From Trametopsis cervina (taxonomy: Eukaryota; Basidiomycota; Agaricomycetes; Polyporales; Irpicaceae): a stretch of 64,000 nucleotides of DNA. Below are positions 1-11,326 of the stretch, in pieces. The stretch spans positions 1 through 64,000 of the forward strand of contig MU278381.1 in assembly GCA_022385755.1 (NCBI GenBank), given 5' to 3'. The position numbers were made by a program, and so were the translations under genes. The stretch's first letter is position 1. Each line of letters opens with the position of its first letter. The notes under the pieces are model-generated. The model was not told the origin of the DNA and did no database searches. It saw only the letters and a program-made list of their open reading frames with translations.

Positions 1-334
1 GGTCAGCAAGCGGTCAGTCAGAGCCACAAGAAAAAATCGAAGAAAGTTCGTGCAGCCTCTCGTCGGGCGCAATCGTCAACCAGTGCCGCACATGCATCTA
101 TCACCCGCAAGCCCCTGCGTGCCAGAGCTACCAGAGGAGGACAGATTGTCATGGACACGACTGCTCTTCCTGTCATTGACCAAGCTGGGCCGAGACGCAG
201 CGGGCGAAAGCCGAAGCCGAAGGCGGCAGGGACGGGGGACTACGACGACGTTGTCAAGAGGCAAAACGATGCGTAAGTTGTTGAATCTGCATCTCACTTG
301 CGCGTCTCACCATCCGGCTAGACGTACCAAATGA
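1..334 (+). CDS. 3' end of a basic hypothetical protein (partial)
   Basis: Open in frame 1 from the window edge to a splice donor at 273 (GTAAGT). A 49-nt intron ends in CTAG at 321, and a last exon at 322-334 ends in TGA. The visible ~94 residues are rich in Lys, Arg and Ser, with a KKKSKK run near the start and RRSGRKPKPK near the end, so nuclear or nucleic-acid binding is conceivable. No domain is recognised. The reading frame and intron phase (2) agree across the splice, which supports a real gene. The gene starts outside the window. Confidence 0.55.
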   Translation, partial: VSKRSVRATRKNRRKFVQPLVGRNRQPVPHMHLSPASPCVPELPEEDRLSWTRLLFLSLTKLGRDAAGESRSRRRQGRGTTTTLSRGKTMRKLLNLHLTCASHHPARRTK

Positions 335-469
335 GCAGCCCGCAGGCATACCGGCCGCAGTGACAAAGTCAGCCCCAGATCTACCTAGATATATTTCAAA
401 CCCGCGCATGTAGTACCTTAGAGCCTTCGAAAATTAATCCTGAAAAAAAAACTTGAGTATGGCCAGAAG

Positions 470-479
470 CCTATATAAA
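470..479 (+). promoter_or_regulatory. TATA box of the zinc-ribbon-like gene
   Basis: CCTATATAAA lies 26 nt before the in-frame ATG at 496 and about 70 nt before the ATG at 547. A TATA element places transcription start roughly 30 nt or more downstream, so the second ATG (547, context TTCACCATGC) is the more credible start. Confidence 0.5.
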
Positions 480-546
480 GGGAGTAGTCATTGGAATGGC
501 GACCATTATCCCCCCCTGCTCACAAGCCCTCCCATCAGACTTCACC

Positions 547-2098
547 ATGCAGAACGACGAGCCCGGCTCTGCCGACTGGGACATGAACCCCGCAGACCTC
601 CCCATGTCTGTTATGCCGTTCGAGTTCAAGACTACACTGACGGCCACCGTCATGTCTCTCGCTGAAGCACAGGGTCACCTCCTCGTCACTATCTGCGACA
701 CTTGCAGCGGAAACGTCACCTTTGCCGTCGCGAAGAAGAAGGTGCTATTAGGCGAAATCTATGTGAATGTAAGTAAGGTTTTATATTTCGCAAACTACTG
801 CTAACTTGTCTATTCAGTGCAAGAAATGCAAGACCTACTTCCTCTTAGTGAAGGTCGACGTTCCTGACGATGTGAGGGATCACGTTGAAGGGATGCGCGC
901 CGAGTTGGTCGCCAAGTGGCGTGCGAAGCAGGGCCACGACAAGTGGTACGCCGAACATGGCATTACCCCGCCCCCCGCCGTCACTCCGCCGGGCAACAAC
1001 TCAGCACTCGCAGGAGCGAGTTCTCGAAGCAGCTCCGTTTTGGTCCCATCCACACCGCCGCCCTCGCTGAACAGCAGTGCACCGAGGACGCAAACTCTGT
1101 CAAGCCCATTCACGCCCTTTCCCTCATCTCAGCGCCGCCTCGGCTCCCGCGCTAGTTCCCAATACCCGCGCGGAGGGACATTGAGCGCGTTGTCAAAGGT
1201 ACGCCGTGTAGCCCTTATGTAGTGCTTGTTAACTAATAACAACGGCGCATACAGCGACTCTTTACCCAGAGAGGGCTGTCGAGCCCCATCAGTATTGGGT
1301 CGTGGGAATCGTCGTCGCCTGTGAAAACGCAAGCGCTCGCGCGCTCAGCGTCCAGCGCCGTCTTCGACGACGTTGAACTTGACTCAAGCGACATCGAGAT
1401 CATCGACGGCCCACTCCCCATGAAGCAAACTTCCACCATCTTCAATGTGCGCCGCTCGAAGGCTTCTGGGGTAAGTCTACGCATCAATATGTCAAGTTTT
1501 CAACTAACTATTCCCAACAGAGCGGAAGCAAAGGCACGCCGATCACGGTTAGCTCCTCGGAGTCGCAGGGCTCCACTCCCGCCAGCTCGTCCGCGTCCGG
1601 GTCCGGCAAGCGCAAGCAAGATGATCTGGATCTAGAGGTACGCGTCTTTGGCATCGCGATGGCGTACAAAACTAACACTTACCTACAGGAGGTCTTCTAT
1701 GGCAAGAAGCGTAAGCTCAGCTTCGCTTCGATGTTGGGCGTGAAGCGACGCTCTATTCAGGTCGTCATTTGGTACAAGGTACGCCCGCCCATATCATCAC
1801 ACGTTTTAGTTTCTCATGTCACGCGCAGGAGAACACCCTCCCTCTCATCATCGCCGAGCAAGTGCCGTGGATTTTCAGTATCGCCGACCTCACCGAGACA
1901 TGCGCGCAGCTCGAGATCGACTGCGATGGCTTCGAGCAGCTGGGGGTATGGTGCCCTGACGAAACCACTTGGAAGGTTCACAGTCCGCAAGCCAAGATCT
2001 CCAGCTACACTGAAGACCACAAGGCCGTCTTCGTTCGGCGCGAGGGATTGAAGAAACTCCCAGGCTTCTTGTCTGGTGGCTCAAAGGTTTTCGCTTAA
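547..2098 (+). CDS. zinc-ribbon-like hypothetical protein, six exons
   Basis: Exons 547-768, 818-1198, 1255-1470, 1521-1637, 1689-1778 and 1829-2098 all join in phase 0 and give a 431-residue protein. An upstream in-frame ATG at 496 would add 17 residues but sits too close to the TATA box. The N-terminal part carries two CxxC pairs (CDTC in exon 1, CKKC at the start of exon 2) about 25 residues apart, the spacing of a small zinc ribbon. The middle is low-complexity Ser/Pro/Thr, then an acidic stretch, a KRK-type basic patch, and a more ordered C-terminal ~120 residues. No named family is recognised; similar zinc-ribbon proteins of unknown role are common in Agaricomycetes. Codon use and clean GT-AG introns argue for an active gene. 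Confidence 0.8.
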
Positions 2099-3563
2099 TT
2101 AGACAGACGTAGCCCCTACCCGTAGTGTACAGCAAATCTAATTCGTTATCCCCCGCTCAATCGCGCGCCGCTAGTCACATTCCCTGACCTACCGGGTAAG
2201 CTTCACATTGTAGTACGGTCTAGTCCTACCTACTGAAGAACTATGTAGCAGGGCCGCATCAGGTAACGACCACATCGCAACTCACAGGTCGTTTCGTCTG
2301 CCAAGTATGTGCCTGGGCGTGTTGTGCGACAGTGAGGGCGCACCTCCTCCCGCAACCAGCCTAAATAAGCGTACGGCGCAATGGCACTTAGTGTGCACCC
2401 TTCACGCCCTTACGCCACATTACTTATTGCCCCCCTGTTTCACCGCTTTGCACGTTTCACTTCGCCCGAGGCCGGGAACACAGGGAAACATCGCACGACA
2501 TCGGGAAATACTTGTGCTCCATGTCCGGGAGCACTGCCCACAGTTGTTGTATGCTCACTATGCACCCCACCGCTACGTATGTATTGACCCCTACCGCTAC
2601 ATATTGACCGCGCAGCTGTAACTAACGCGCCCCTTGGTGTCCGCTAGTTAGATCGTGTAAATCCCCCGCTGATGACGACCAGCCTGAGTCGGTGCCTTGC
2701 AACGCCTTGCCCCAGCGCTTGCCCAATCAGGCTTGCAAGTTCTTACTTTCCTTTTCGGTACGCTGTATTAATTCTTGCCGCACGTGCATAGATCCCATCT
2801 GCGAAACTCACGTGCACGTACGCGCGTGCGTTGCTGCCACGGCCCCCTGTTCCGCGTCTAGTTATTAATGTTTCCTTTTCACGCACGTCTATTATTCTCC
2901 CTCACTCCCACTGTACTAATACTATTAGTGAATTGTAAGCAGCTCTTAGCTTAGCCTGACGACGGTGCGATGCGATGGTTGCGTCCCTAGAGAGGTCAGG
3001 AGGTAGGACGAGCTTTCCTTCCCACTGGTGCTGTACCAGGGATGCTTCGGGGATGGTATAGCGAGGCGGACGATATCCCACACACGAGCAGATCGTAGTG
3101 ATATCAGTGCATCATCGTAGCAAGGGTGCACACGCGTCGTGGAATAAACATAAACAAGGACGTATGCACCTCGTATTCCACATCGTCGACTCGACTCGAC
3201 CCGCCATCGCACCAAACTCCCACACCCAAACAAACGCAAGGACGAAATGGATGTGAACGGGGCAGAGCAGACCCTTCGAGTACTGCACGATCCCAATCTA
3301 GGATCGTCCAGTATACGAAGGGTCTGCTCTGCTCTGCGCTCGGACCCGCTGTGCGCCATCAGACGACATTACTGTAATTCTGTTGCTGTTGTAGCTGAGG
3401 GATGCGAGACGCGTGGGTGGACATACAGTAACGCAGGTAGGTGTGGGTGGTAGGATGTGAAGGCGTTGTTGATGGGACGATCGGTGGCGTCGTGTAAGCG
3501 CCAAGGCTCAGAGCCACCGGTTTTCGAGCGTGACATTCAACTTGAACGTCGACCTCGTAACCT
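2099..3563. other. intergenic region without a convincing gene
   Basis: Only short overlapping ORFs on both strands and no consistent splicing. The stretch is mixed composition and holds one strong palindrome (3262-3332, listed separately). No promoter or RNA gene could be supported. Confidence 0.6.
3262..3332. repeat. near-perfect 32-nt inverted repeat (hairpin) built from a gene fragment
   Basis: Arms 3262-3293 and 3301-3332 are reverse complements at 29 of 32 positions with a 7-nt loop. The arm sequence (GCAGAGCAGACCCTTCG...) is also closely matched at 24108-24139, inside a coding-like fragment on the minus strand, so the hairpin seems to consist of two opposed copies of that fragment. 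Confidence 0.8.
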
Positions 3564-6411
3564 ATGTACGACTGGGATGTGGACTCATCACGCTCGGATG
3601 GCTCGGCGTGCCGCGCTGCGTACGTGTTAATATGTCGTCGCGCCGTATTCTACAGCTAAAGCGTTTCCTATGACTTCATTCCACAGACAAGCCGCGCTTT
3701 GACACCGCTGCGAACGAGACCTCAAGGCGGGAGCCAAGGCTGGGTGCGATGCGATGCTCGGACATCTGCTCGTGATGACTCTTCGAGAGGCTGAGGCGAG
3801 TGAGCAGATGGTACATGACCAAACATCTGCAAGGGAGCTGCTGCATGAATGCCTGCATGACGTGCACCGGCTGTGCGAGGACGAAGAACTGCGGCGTGTT
3901 CTTCGCGCATGGTGCGTCTTCTGCTTTCTGTGATATGTATGCCGATGTTCTGATCTGATCTCGGCTATGGATACGGATAGCACAGAGAAGAAAGAAACCG
4001 AGGACGAGTGGGACACGCTGCTCATACGACTCGTGAACACGGCTTTCGACAAGCTAGACACGCTACAGCCTTCAGCTCCCGACAAGGGCATAGCCCGCCT
4101 TCGCAAAGTCTCCAAAGGACCGCAGTCCGTGCTGCTTGCACGTCTCGCGAACCACGCACGGCCGAGTCCGGACCTGGTTCTCATCACCGCAACGACAGCA
4201 TCCGAGATCTACAAAAACTTCAACATCTCCCAATTCACCCTCTCCCCCTCCGCCCGCCATTCGCAGCACCACGTCCTCAGCAACGCGCCCGACAAGGCGG
4301 CGTGCTTATGGCACGAGGTGTTATCGTCCTTCGAAGTGCAGGGTTCCCAAAACCGTGTGAAGACGAAGCTGAGAGAACCCCCGTTGAGGTATACGGTACC
4401 CGCGAAGATGGATTCGCATATGACGGGGGACGGGTTTGAGACTTTTTTGGAGGCTGGTAAGGGTGTTGTGCGTGGGGTCTTGATGGCAGGCGGTATGTGA
4501 TGTATTATTAGAGTGGGTGTGTCTGTGTCTGACTGACTGTATGGCATGGAAGAATCTGAGGAGTGTACCGGCGTCCCCGATAAGCTTCGTAAGAAGCGGC
4601 CAATGGCCGACTCTGACTCGTTGCCCAAACCGCCCGAAAAGAGGAGCAGGATGGTAGAATCATCATCTCCACAGGCATCTGAAACAGTGGTGGACGACGA
4701 CACAAACACGACGAGCGACGGATGGAATTACCCCCTAAAGATGGTCGCCTATGCTACCGAACGTCTGGGGAGTCTGCCGGTGGTGACACACTCTTTGGGT
4801 GTGCTGTTCAAAGGTCCGGTAGTCCATTCTCGCAGTTTCGTTCGCTATTCTTCAACCTAATCCTAATTGAGGTTTGTTGATTCCAGATGATGTATTCCGT
4901 CTGTGGTGGTACGACCGGCAAGGGGTGATACAGACGGATGGGATCAACTTCATCCAAGATCTGCCGCGATTTCTCGTTTTCTTGTTGGCCATCCACCGAT
5001 TTAACGAGGTGAACTGGGGTATTCCCCTTGGCTTTCCGACTACTCCTGTGCATGACTGTATATCGGACAACCAGCAGTTACCAAGATATGTGCCCACGAC
5101 GCAGTCCTGCATCAGATTCCCCGCCAACGGTGGTCTGCCAGAAACGACAGTCACCGTTATTTGGAAACAGCCGCTACACAGTGCGTATGAATATTCGAGG
5201 CGTGCGACAACAGTGTACAAGGTTGAGTATAAGGACGATGCCACAAGATCGTTTATAATGAAAGTCAGCAACCCGGACCAGCACCGTCTGCCCGAAGGAG
5301 AGATCATCGAACGAGCCCGCCAGCTGAAACTGAAGACGGTCAAGGGCGACAGTGTGAACAAGTTTGATCACAAGAAACATCTACCGTTTGTGCTGTGCCA
5401 CATGGAGGTCAAGACTTCTGATACGACTATCGTGCGTAAAGCCCTCGGCCTGGACTATAAGATGGGGCGAATAATGCGGATCACGGTGTTTGAAGAGCTA
5501 CACCCATTCGTTGAGCAAGGATTCAAGCCGAAGGATCTTTTCCGATGCTGGCTTGAGGCCGTACACTGTGAGTGACATCGCATCGCACCGGTGGCAGTGC
5601 TACATCTGACGACGTTCTATGCTACGCAGGCCATTATCTGCTATGGGCGAACGGGATCGAGCACACGGACCCAAGCCTCGAGAACTTGCGTATCCGGAAA
5701 GTGGGCTCGACCGGGACGCCGTATGGTGTACTGAACGATTTCGACCTCGCGATCACCCCGGGCCAATCCCGCTGTCTGGGTGAAGCTACTGGGACGATGC
5801 CATTCATGGCTGTTGACCTCCTGTGCACTGAGTTCTGGGAGAAGGGATTGATCAGACGCGTGTACCGACATGACCTGGAAGGCTTGCTATGGGTCCTCGC
5901 GTGGATTGTACTCCGACTGGACGCGAGCAACGACTTCAAGGAGGCCCTTTCCAATCCTTTTGATATGAATGACTGGACCGCGGATAATGTTGTTACAGTT
6001 TGGAATTCCAAAATCGGTCTCCTGGCTGCAAACGATGGCGGTAGCTTGCAACCGCAGGCTTGGTGGCAATCCTCTGATGCCGAGTTCGTCTGGACCTTCG
6101 TGTCACAGTCGTTAAACGCGCTTTCCAGACGTTCACTTGCATATCGACTCGAAAAGTCTAAGGAGCATCGGAGAGAGCTCGAGCCAGAAACGGCGGCAGG
6201 ACTCAATAAGAAGTATCACGAAAAGCAGTTTGCTCCTGCTGGGGAATATTCATCGATGCAGCTGGAATATTTGTTCATCTGGGCGAACATCCGCGAGGCT
6301 TGTGGCGATCAATACTATGAGGAGCTGAAGGATGCGGTCGGAATGGATTTAGATCTCCCAGCAGCAGATGTGGCTCCCGCACTGTCCCAATTCGTAGCGA
6401 ATCCATTTTGA
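3564..6411 (+). CDS. FunK1-type protein kinase, copy A (premature stop in exon 2)
   Basis: Fungus-specific Ser/Thr-like kinase (Pkinase_fungal, FunK1). Exons 3564-3619, 3687-3911, 3981-4492, 4553-4813, 4887-5567 and 5630-6411 keep frame and would give ~838 residues. The C-terminal kinase part shows an N-lobe lysine in FIMKVS, a catalytic-loop motif HTDPSLENL (about residue 590; HRD changed to HTD), DFD in place of DFG in VLNDFDLA, and PFMAVDLL after the activation segment. Exon 2 contains TGA at 3700-3702 where the paralogues C and D have CGA (Arg), so the full-length form is broken unless translation starts at a later ATG (for example near 3753). Exon 4 lacks the extra intron seen in B, C and E. 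It is convergent with the DUF2235 gene at 7105-9248. Function in signalling is inferred from the family only. Confidence 0.75.
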
Positions 6412-6479
6412 AGGTCCATTGCAGTGTCTCTCTGTCTCTGTCTCTCTTCGCCTACCTCGTTCCTCTTTCCACCGCTGTA

Positions 6480-7000
6480 CGACAATCACCGTGTTGCTAG
6501 CCAGTATCAAGTTAAATATACACTCTAAATCCAATATGGACCACTGGACTACGATGCAGTTTGGGATTTCAAACATGGGCTTCTGGGTGCGATTGCTCGC
6601 GGGACCGTATGGCCGCAAGTTTGGTGGTTATAGTTATGTGTGGATATAATACTGTGCTTTGGACGTTCATGAGGCAGTCGTTGGATGCGCTGCGCAGACA
6701 TGACATGCAGATATGAGATGCGCGTGGAGCTCATCCCAGATCGTCCTTGAACGGGGGTGAGAAGCAGTCACCTGCAATCTACTGACTCTATTGACATCAT
6801 ATTGAACACTTACTCTTTCCTTCCGATCCTGTCGCGCCATATCCCAAGACTTGAGCGAGTTGGGTAACGTCGCTTCCCACGACATCGACGGTTGACGGCG
6901 TCCTCTTCGAGAGGAGTGTAACATTCAAACAGAGTGAGAGCGGGCGTGAAAAATGCGTAATGATGCAACGAGAGTTCTATCATTCATTCGTCTGACCGTG
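6480..7000 (+). pseudogene. relic of a FunK1 C-lobe downstream of kinase A
   Basis: Around 6535 the plus strand reads a decayed version of the MDxWTADN segment of the kinases (here MDHWTTMQFG), then stops after ~35 residues. The same relic follows kinase D at 40470-41016 in the mirrored orientation, where it remains open for longer. Splicing signals are not preserved. The rest of the interval to 7000 is shared with the mirrored arm but has no recognisable coding content. Confidence 0.6.
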
Positions 7001-7104
7001 CACGTACATACAATAGCCAGAAAGCTGCAACGCCCCGCCCAGCTTCTTGTCGTATCTTATCTTTACATCATCTTTCCGCAACCTCGCGGCCCACATTCGC
7101 TCGC

Positions 7105-9248
7105 TCACGCCTCAAACAGCTCCGTCGAGGCCTCAAACTTAGGCTCGGGCGCAAGCAACGGCGCACGCATCGGCTGTCGCAGCCCTATCAGCTCCGCCGT
7201 GCACCAAGACGACTCATGACTCACCGCCGGCACCGTCTTACTCGCCCCGCCCCAGGCAGCCTTGCACGCCTCCTCGAACGCGTTGAGCGGCGCATACGTC
7301 GGCTTCCATGCGTCCCCAAACTTGCCACGCAGCGTCTCCATCGTCGGCAGCTCCATGTCCTTCGCGTTGATCTCGGGCGACGAGAGCAGCGCGTGCGCGA
7401 GGCTCGCGTGGAAGATGCCCTCTGCAGTGATTTGTTCGCTCTGCAGACGCGTCTCGAGCCCAATGATCCAGCGTACGATATCCAGATCGGGCAGATCAGC
7501 GAACGCGTTGTGCGGCGGCGCAGCGCCCCAGGCGTGTGCGTACCCGGTCGAGGAGATGGTTTGTTGCAGGAAGGGGAAGTCGAGGTTGATGAAGGAGGAG
7601 ATCTCGCCCTGAGCGATTGGAGTGGGTTAGTGTGACGAAACCGGCGGAGAAAGGAAAGACGAAAGAGGGAGAGATAGGGCCGGGAGAAGGGGAAGTCAAG
7701 GGAGAGAGACGTACGGTCATCCAGAAGAGCGCGAGATCCGAGAGCTCGTGCGTGTCGTACCCACCACCGACGTCCGAGTGCGCACCAGGGAACCAAATCT
7801 ACAAAACCGCCCACATACACATCAGCCACCACCTCGCATGGGCGTCGCTAGCACACGCACCTGCTTGAACACCTGCTTCGCTCCGCCGTACGTGGCCGCG
7901 AGTCCTTCGTCGGGGACTGTCCAGAGCGTGGGCAGGAACATCTTGCGGTTCTCCTGGAGCGAGAGGGCATGCAACGCGCAATCAATGCTCGCGGGCAGAT
8001 GCGTATCTTTGATGCTTAGCAGGTCGTTCCCATCCCGCATGATGATCGAGCCGACTGTGTCCCATACACCGACGCATCTGTTAGAGTGTATGAGCATTGG
8101 TGAAGGAGAATACGCATAGGAAGGAGGTGGGATGAAGGGAAAAGAAGACAGGGGAGGAATAGGGAAGATGCAAGGGGAGCACACACCGAATACGAGTCGT
8201 GCGGGTGTCCGGTGGGATGTGTGGATCCGTGCCATTCATGAGGGCCTTCCAGATGTCAAAGAAGTGACCGAGATCGGTGCGTTGGAGGAGCCCGATCTTG
8301 TCCTGTTGAGCAGCTATCGCGGTGAGCGCGTATCCATGTATCCGTGTAGAGGGAAAGGGACGTACGATAAGGCCGGCAAGCTTGCGCACCGTGTATGCAC
8401 CTCTGCGGGGTGATCACATATAATAAGCAACGATAAAGATGTCAGCATTCAGGTGGTAAAGAGACGAACCGGGAGAACCTAGTGAAGCACACGGCGGGTG
8501 AGCATGTCGGGTATGGACACGGGACGGGACGGGCGAGACGCACCCAAAGAGACATATCTCGTCGCCCGCCTCGTAGTTCTGCGCGATGAACGCGTAGCAG
8601 TCTCTGATGTTGCTCGCTGCGGGTTGCAAATCAGCTATACGCACACAAGGTAGTGCGCACGAGGCTGGAGACGTACCGACGGCCGTGCCAAATGCCGCTG
8701 AGCCGCACACACACACATGCACACACGCACGCACAGAATACGTGAACGATCTAGCGGTGTCGGACGCCTTCAAGGGGACTTACAGTTAACGAGGGACCCG
8801 ACAGAACTGCCTGAAAAGTTAGTTTCGCTGCCTACGCCGCGTTGGTAGAAGACGATCTGGAGGCGGCCGTCCCTGAAGCGACAACACGCAATGCTGTCAG
8901 GGCGATTCCAGGAAAGAACGAAGATAAAGCGTACTGAGACCTGGGCAAAACGGCGCGTGCTGTTGCGAGGACGAGGAGACGGTTAGCAGGTGAGGGTAAC
9001 ATGGAGATGGAGGCGAGTCGGCGCACATAGCTTGAGGACGTTCGTCGCCCAGCGTACGTTGGACGCGGCCTCGGACGCCACTACAACAATAACACCAGAA
9101 CATGACTATGATCGTCAGTATTGAGGGCTCGGCATCGTTCGCGCCTACCTTCGGCAGGGACGCCGGGCATGCTGGCAATGTTGCCGTCCTGCCCTGTGCC
9201 GTCGCAGAAGAGCAGGAGAATTTTGTTCTTCTTGGTGTTGCTCGCCAT
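7105..9248 (-). CDS. DUF2235 alpha/beta-hydrolase (intact copy)
   Basis: T6SS Tle1-like/DUF2235 hydrolase, a family of putative lipases or esterases whose fungal substrates are unknown. The start at 9248 is the first ATG, 76 nt after a TATA box. The chain opens with LLLFCDGTGQDGN, continues with the YQRGVGSE segment, then the nucleophile motif GFSRGAYTVRKLAGL (GxSxG), the acid in GVWDTVGS and the histidine in PGAHSDVGGGY, so the expected Ser-Asp-His triad is complete. The gene is split by about 11 short introns. The nucleophile Ser lies on a 9-nt micro-exon (8470-8478) between introns with good GT-AG ends. The last exon (to 7105) carries the FADLP and ELPTMETLRGKFGDAW segments reused as fragments elsewhere in the window. 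No signal peptide is evident, so a cytosolic enzyme is likely. Tail-to-tail with kinase A. Confidence 0.85.
8470..8478 (-). other. 9-nt micro-exon encoding the catalytic-serine turn of DUF2235
   Basis: Bounded by CACTAG before and GTTCGT after on the minus strand. Joined to the flanking exons it completes G-F-S-R-G in frame (phase 2 on both sides). The same 9-nt arrangement recurs at 62865-62873 in the third copy and, with a damaged donor, near 10466-10474 in the second. Confidence 0.75.
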
Positions 9249-9323
9249 ATTATGTTATGCGTGAGTGGGGTGAATGTGTGAGTTAGTTGGGGATGGGGAT
9301 GCCCAAGCCGATACCCAGGAGTC

Positions 9324-9331
9324 CTTATATA
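9324..9331 (-). promoter_or_regulatory. TATA box of the intact DUF2235 gene
   Basis: TATATAAG on the minus strand, 76 nt upstream of the ATG at 9248. The third DUF2235 gene has the identical octamer at the same distance (63507-63514 before 63431). Confidence 0.6.
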
Positions 9332-10382
9332 CGCCCCGGTCGTCGACACGTTGGAGCTCGATACGATGCATGAAATAGAATATCGAAGTGGCGGTCTTCC
9401 CTGCCGCTCGTATCTACCTCCGTAGGATGCGTGACCAGAGAACGCGCACACACGACGTCGGATAAAGGCAGTCAGCGAGCGGATTCACAGAAGGGTGGCC
9501 GGCGTTGTGGAGTGGCCGGACGGCGTTGTCGAAGAAGGATGCGAATTGAAAAACGCCAGTGCCTTGCGTCGAGCGAAATAGTGTCGGCGGCCATGGGCAC
9601 GTGTAGGGGTCATTGAGGGGAGAACTCCCAGGGAGACAACGAGAGCCACATAAGCGGTATCAACACACAGTACATCGTCGTTCGCAGAGCAGAGTCAGCA
9701 CTCACCTCGCCAAAACTCGCGTTCAGTAGTTTCCGGATTCTACAGTGCAAACATGTGAGGCTTCGCTGTTTCTCGTGCACTGACCAACTTTCTATCATGA
9801 TTGTCAAGTACGTTCATGATTGACCCGTGGTACGTAGCTGGTACGTACGTTCCTCGCTGCTTCCACAAAATGGGGAACTACCCCTACATACACACCCTCC
9901 CCACAGACACACAGGTACCCGATTTCACGAGGCAACCCACGTTTGGTAGAGGCAGGAGCAGAAAAGAGGTTGTAACGTACCCATGCAGTTATAACAGGAG
10001 CCAAAACACGAATGTACATCACTGAGATGCAACGTCGCCGCAAAATACCATGCACGTCAGGATATTCATATTCAACTTGCAGTTCATCCCACCTAGACAT
10101 CATTCGGTACAGGCAGGGATGGACCCCATGTGTTGTAGAAGGAGACACGGGATGCATCGAAGGCCATTATGATTTATGGGAGAGTTAGAACGTTTTGTGC
10201 GAGTGAGTCGTGGGCTCACAGAAGCGACGCGTGACGTGCTCGTTGCCTAGCACGACCGAACATTACTGTACTACAGCAGTGCCGCCGTACAGTAGGATGA
10301 CTCGCGAAGTTGAAGCCTGTCTTCTCTGCTTCGGGAGACTATGCCAGCGAGGTCGGTGGCCATGCTAGCACCTCTTGCCTAT
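9332..10382. other. intergenic region, nothing recognised
   Basis: Short ORFs on both strands without consistent splice joins or family motifs. It separates the intact DUF2235 gene from the degenerate second copy. Confidence 0.5.
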
Positions 10383-11113
10383 CTAGTCAATGAATTTGAC
10401 AGCACAGCATATGCGCCTCTGTGTAGCAGTACTCACCTCACGCGTTTTACTGCGTAGAGACGACCTGGGAGAAGCTAAGGCGGGATATGATGAGTTATAA
10501 CGTCTTCGATGCGCGCAAAATGGGACGGGGGGAGACGGACCCAAAAAGACAGAACTCATCGTCCTCGTCGCAGTTGCGCGCAATGAACTCGTGGCAATCT
10601 CTAACGCTGCTCACTGTACGTTGTGCCGATCATGCATACGCATACATACTGACAGCCGTGCCCAGCACCCCTGAACCGCATACAGGGAGAGAGCTGATAT
10701 CAGACACTAGAGAGTAGCTTACCGTTGAAGGAGAACAGCCCAGTAGAGTCGTCATTAAAATCAGTTTCGCTGCCTATGCCGTGCTGGTAAAACACGAGCT
10801 GCAGACGATTATCCCTGGAGCGGCCACACGCGATGCCGTCAGGGAGACGAAGGGACCAGAAGGGAGGCAAGGCGTACTGTGACCTGTTCATGGCGGCTCG
10901 CGCTGCGGCAAGCAGACTGTCAATAGACAACTGTCACAGAGAGGTGAACGGGCGCACGCACATCGCTTGAGGACATTCATCGCATGTCATCGTCAGCAAG
11001 CAAGCACCCGGGCGTCGTGCCTTAGGTGGGGCACCGCGCATGCCGATGCTTTCGCCGTGCTGGCCAGTGTCGTCGTGGAATAGTAGGATGACCTTGTTTC
11101 CTGTGCCCATCAT
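10383..11113 (-). pseudogene. DUF2235 hydrolase pseudogene, 5' half only
   Basis: The minus strand starts MMGTGNKVILLFHDDTGQHG, a degraded form of the family's LLFCDGTGQDG opening. Later pieces match the NVLK exon (out of frame), the FYQHGIGSETDF segment and the EFCLFG segment. The 9-nt nucleophile micro-exon can still be seen but ends CCCA followed by GG, so its donor is shifted by one base. The copy then reads RGAYAV and stops at once; the acid and histidine exons are absent. No TATA is seen at the position kept by the other two copies. It is divergent with kinase B, whose start lies 214 nt away. Confidence 0.75.
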
Positions 11114-11326
11114 GTTGGACGATTGAGACGCGGTGCCCAATACGATGTGCGGATTGGAACGTCCTCGAGACTCAACGGTCACGTTACCCGCCGCAACGCC
11201 ACATTGAGCCGCCACTGTCTTTCGACTTCAACTTACACCTTGACTCTCACAAGTGCTTCGATATCTATGGCTCTGCTAGGTACCCCACACTCGTAAGCCA
11301 CGGTGTTCCGCGTAGCCAGTGCGCGC

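Larger units (their letters stand above)
3560..7525 (+). repeat. left arm of a ~4-kb inverted duplication
   Basis: Kinase A, the 3' relic after it and the last exon of the DUF2235 gene match 39940-43900 in the opposite orientation, including intergenic sequence. The protein-level similarity is above 80 percent over most of the arm by eye. The left boundary is near the first kinase exon and the right boundary lies within the DUF2235 last exon. Confidence 0.8.
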
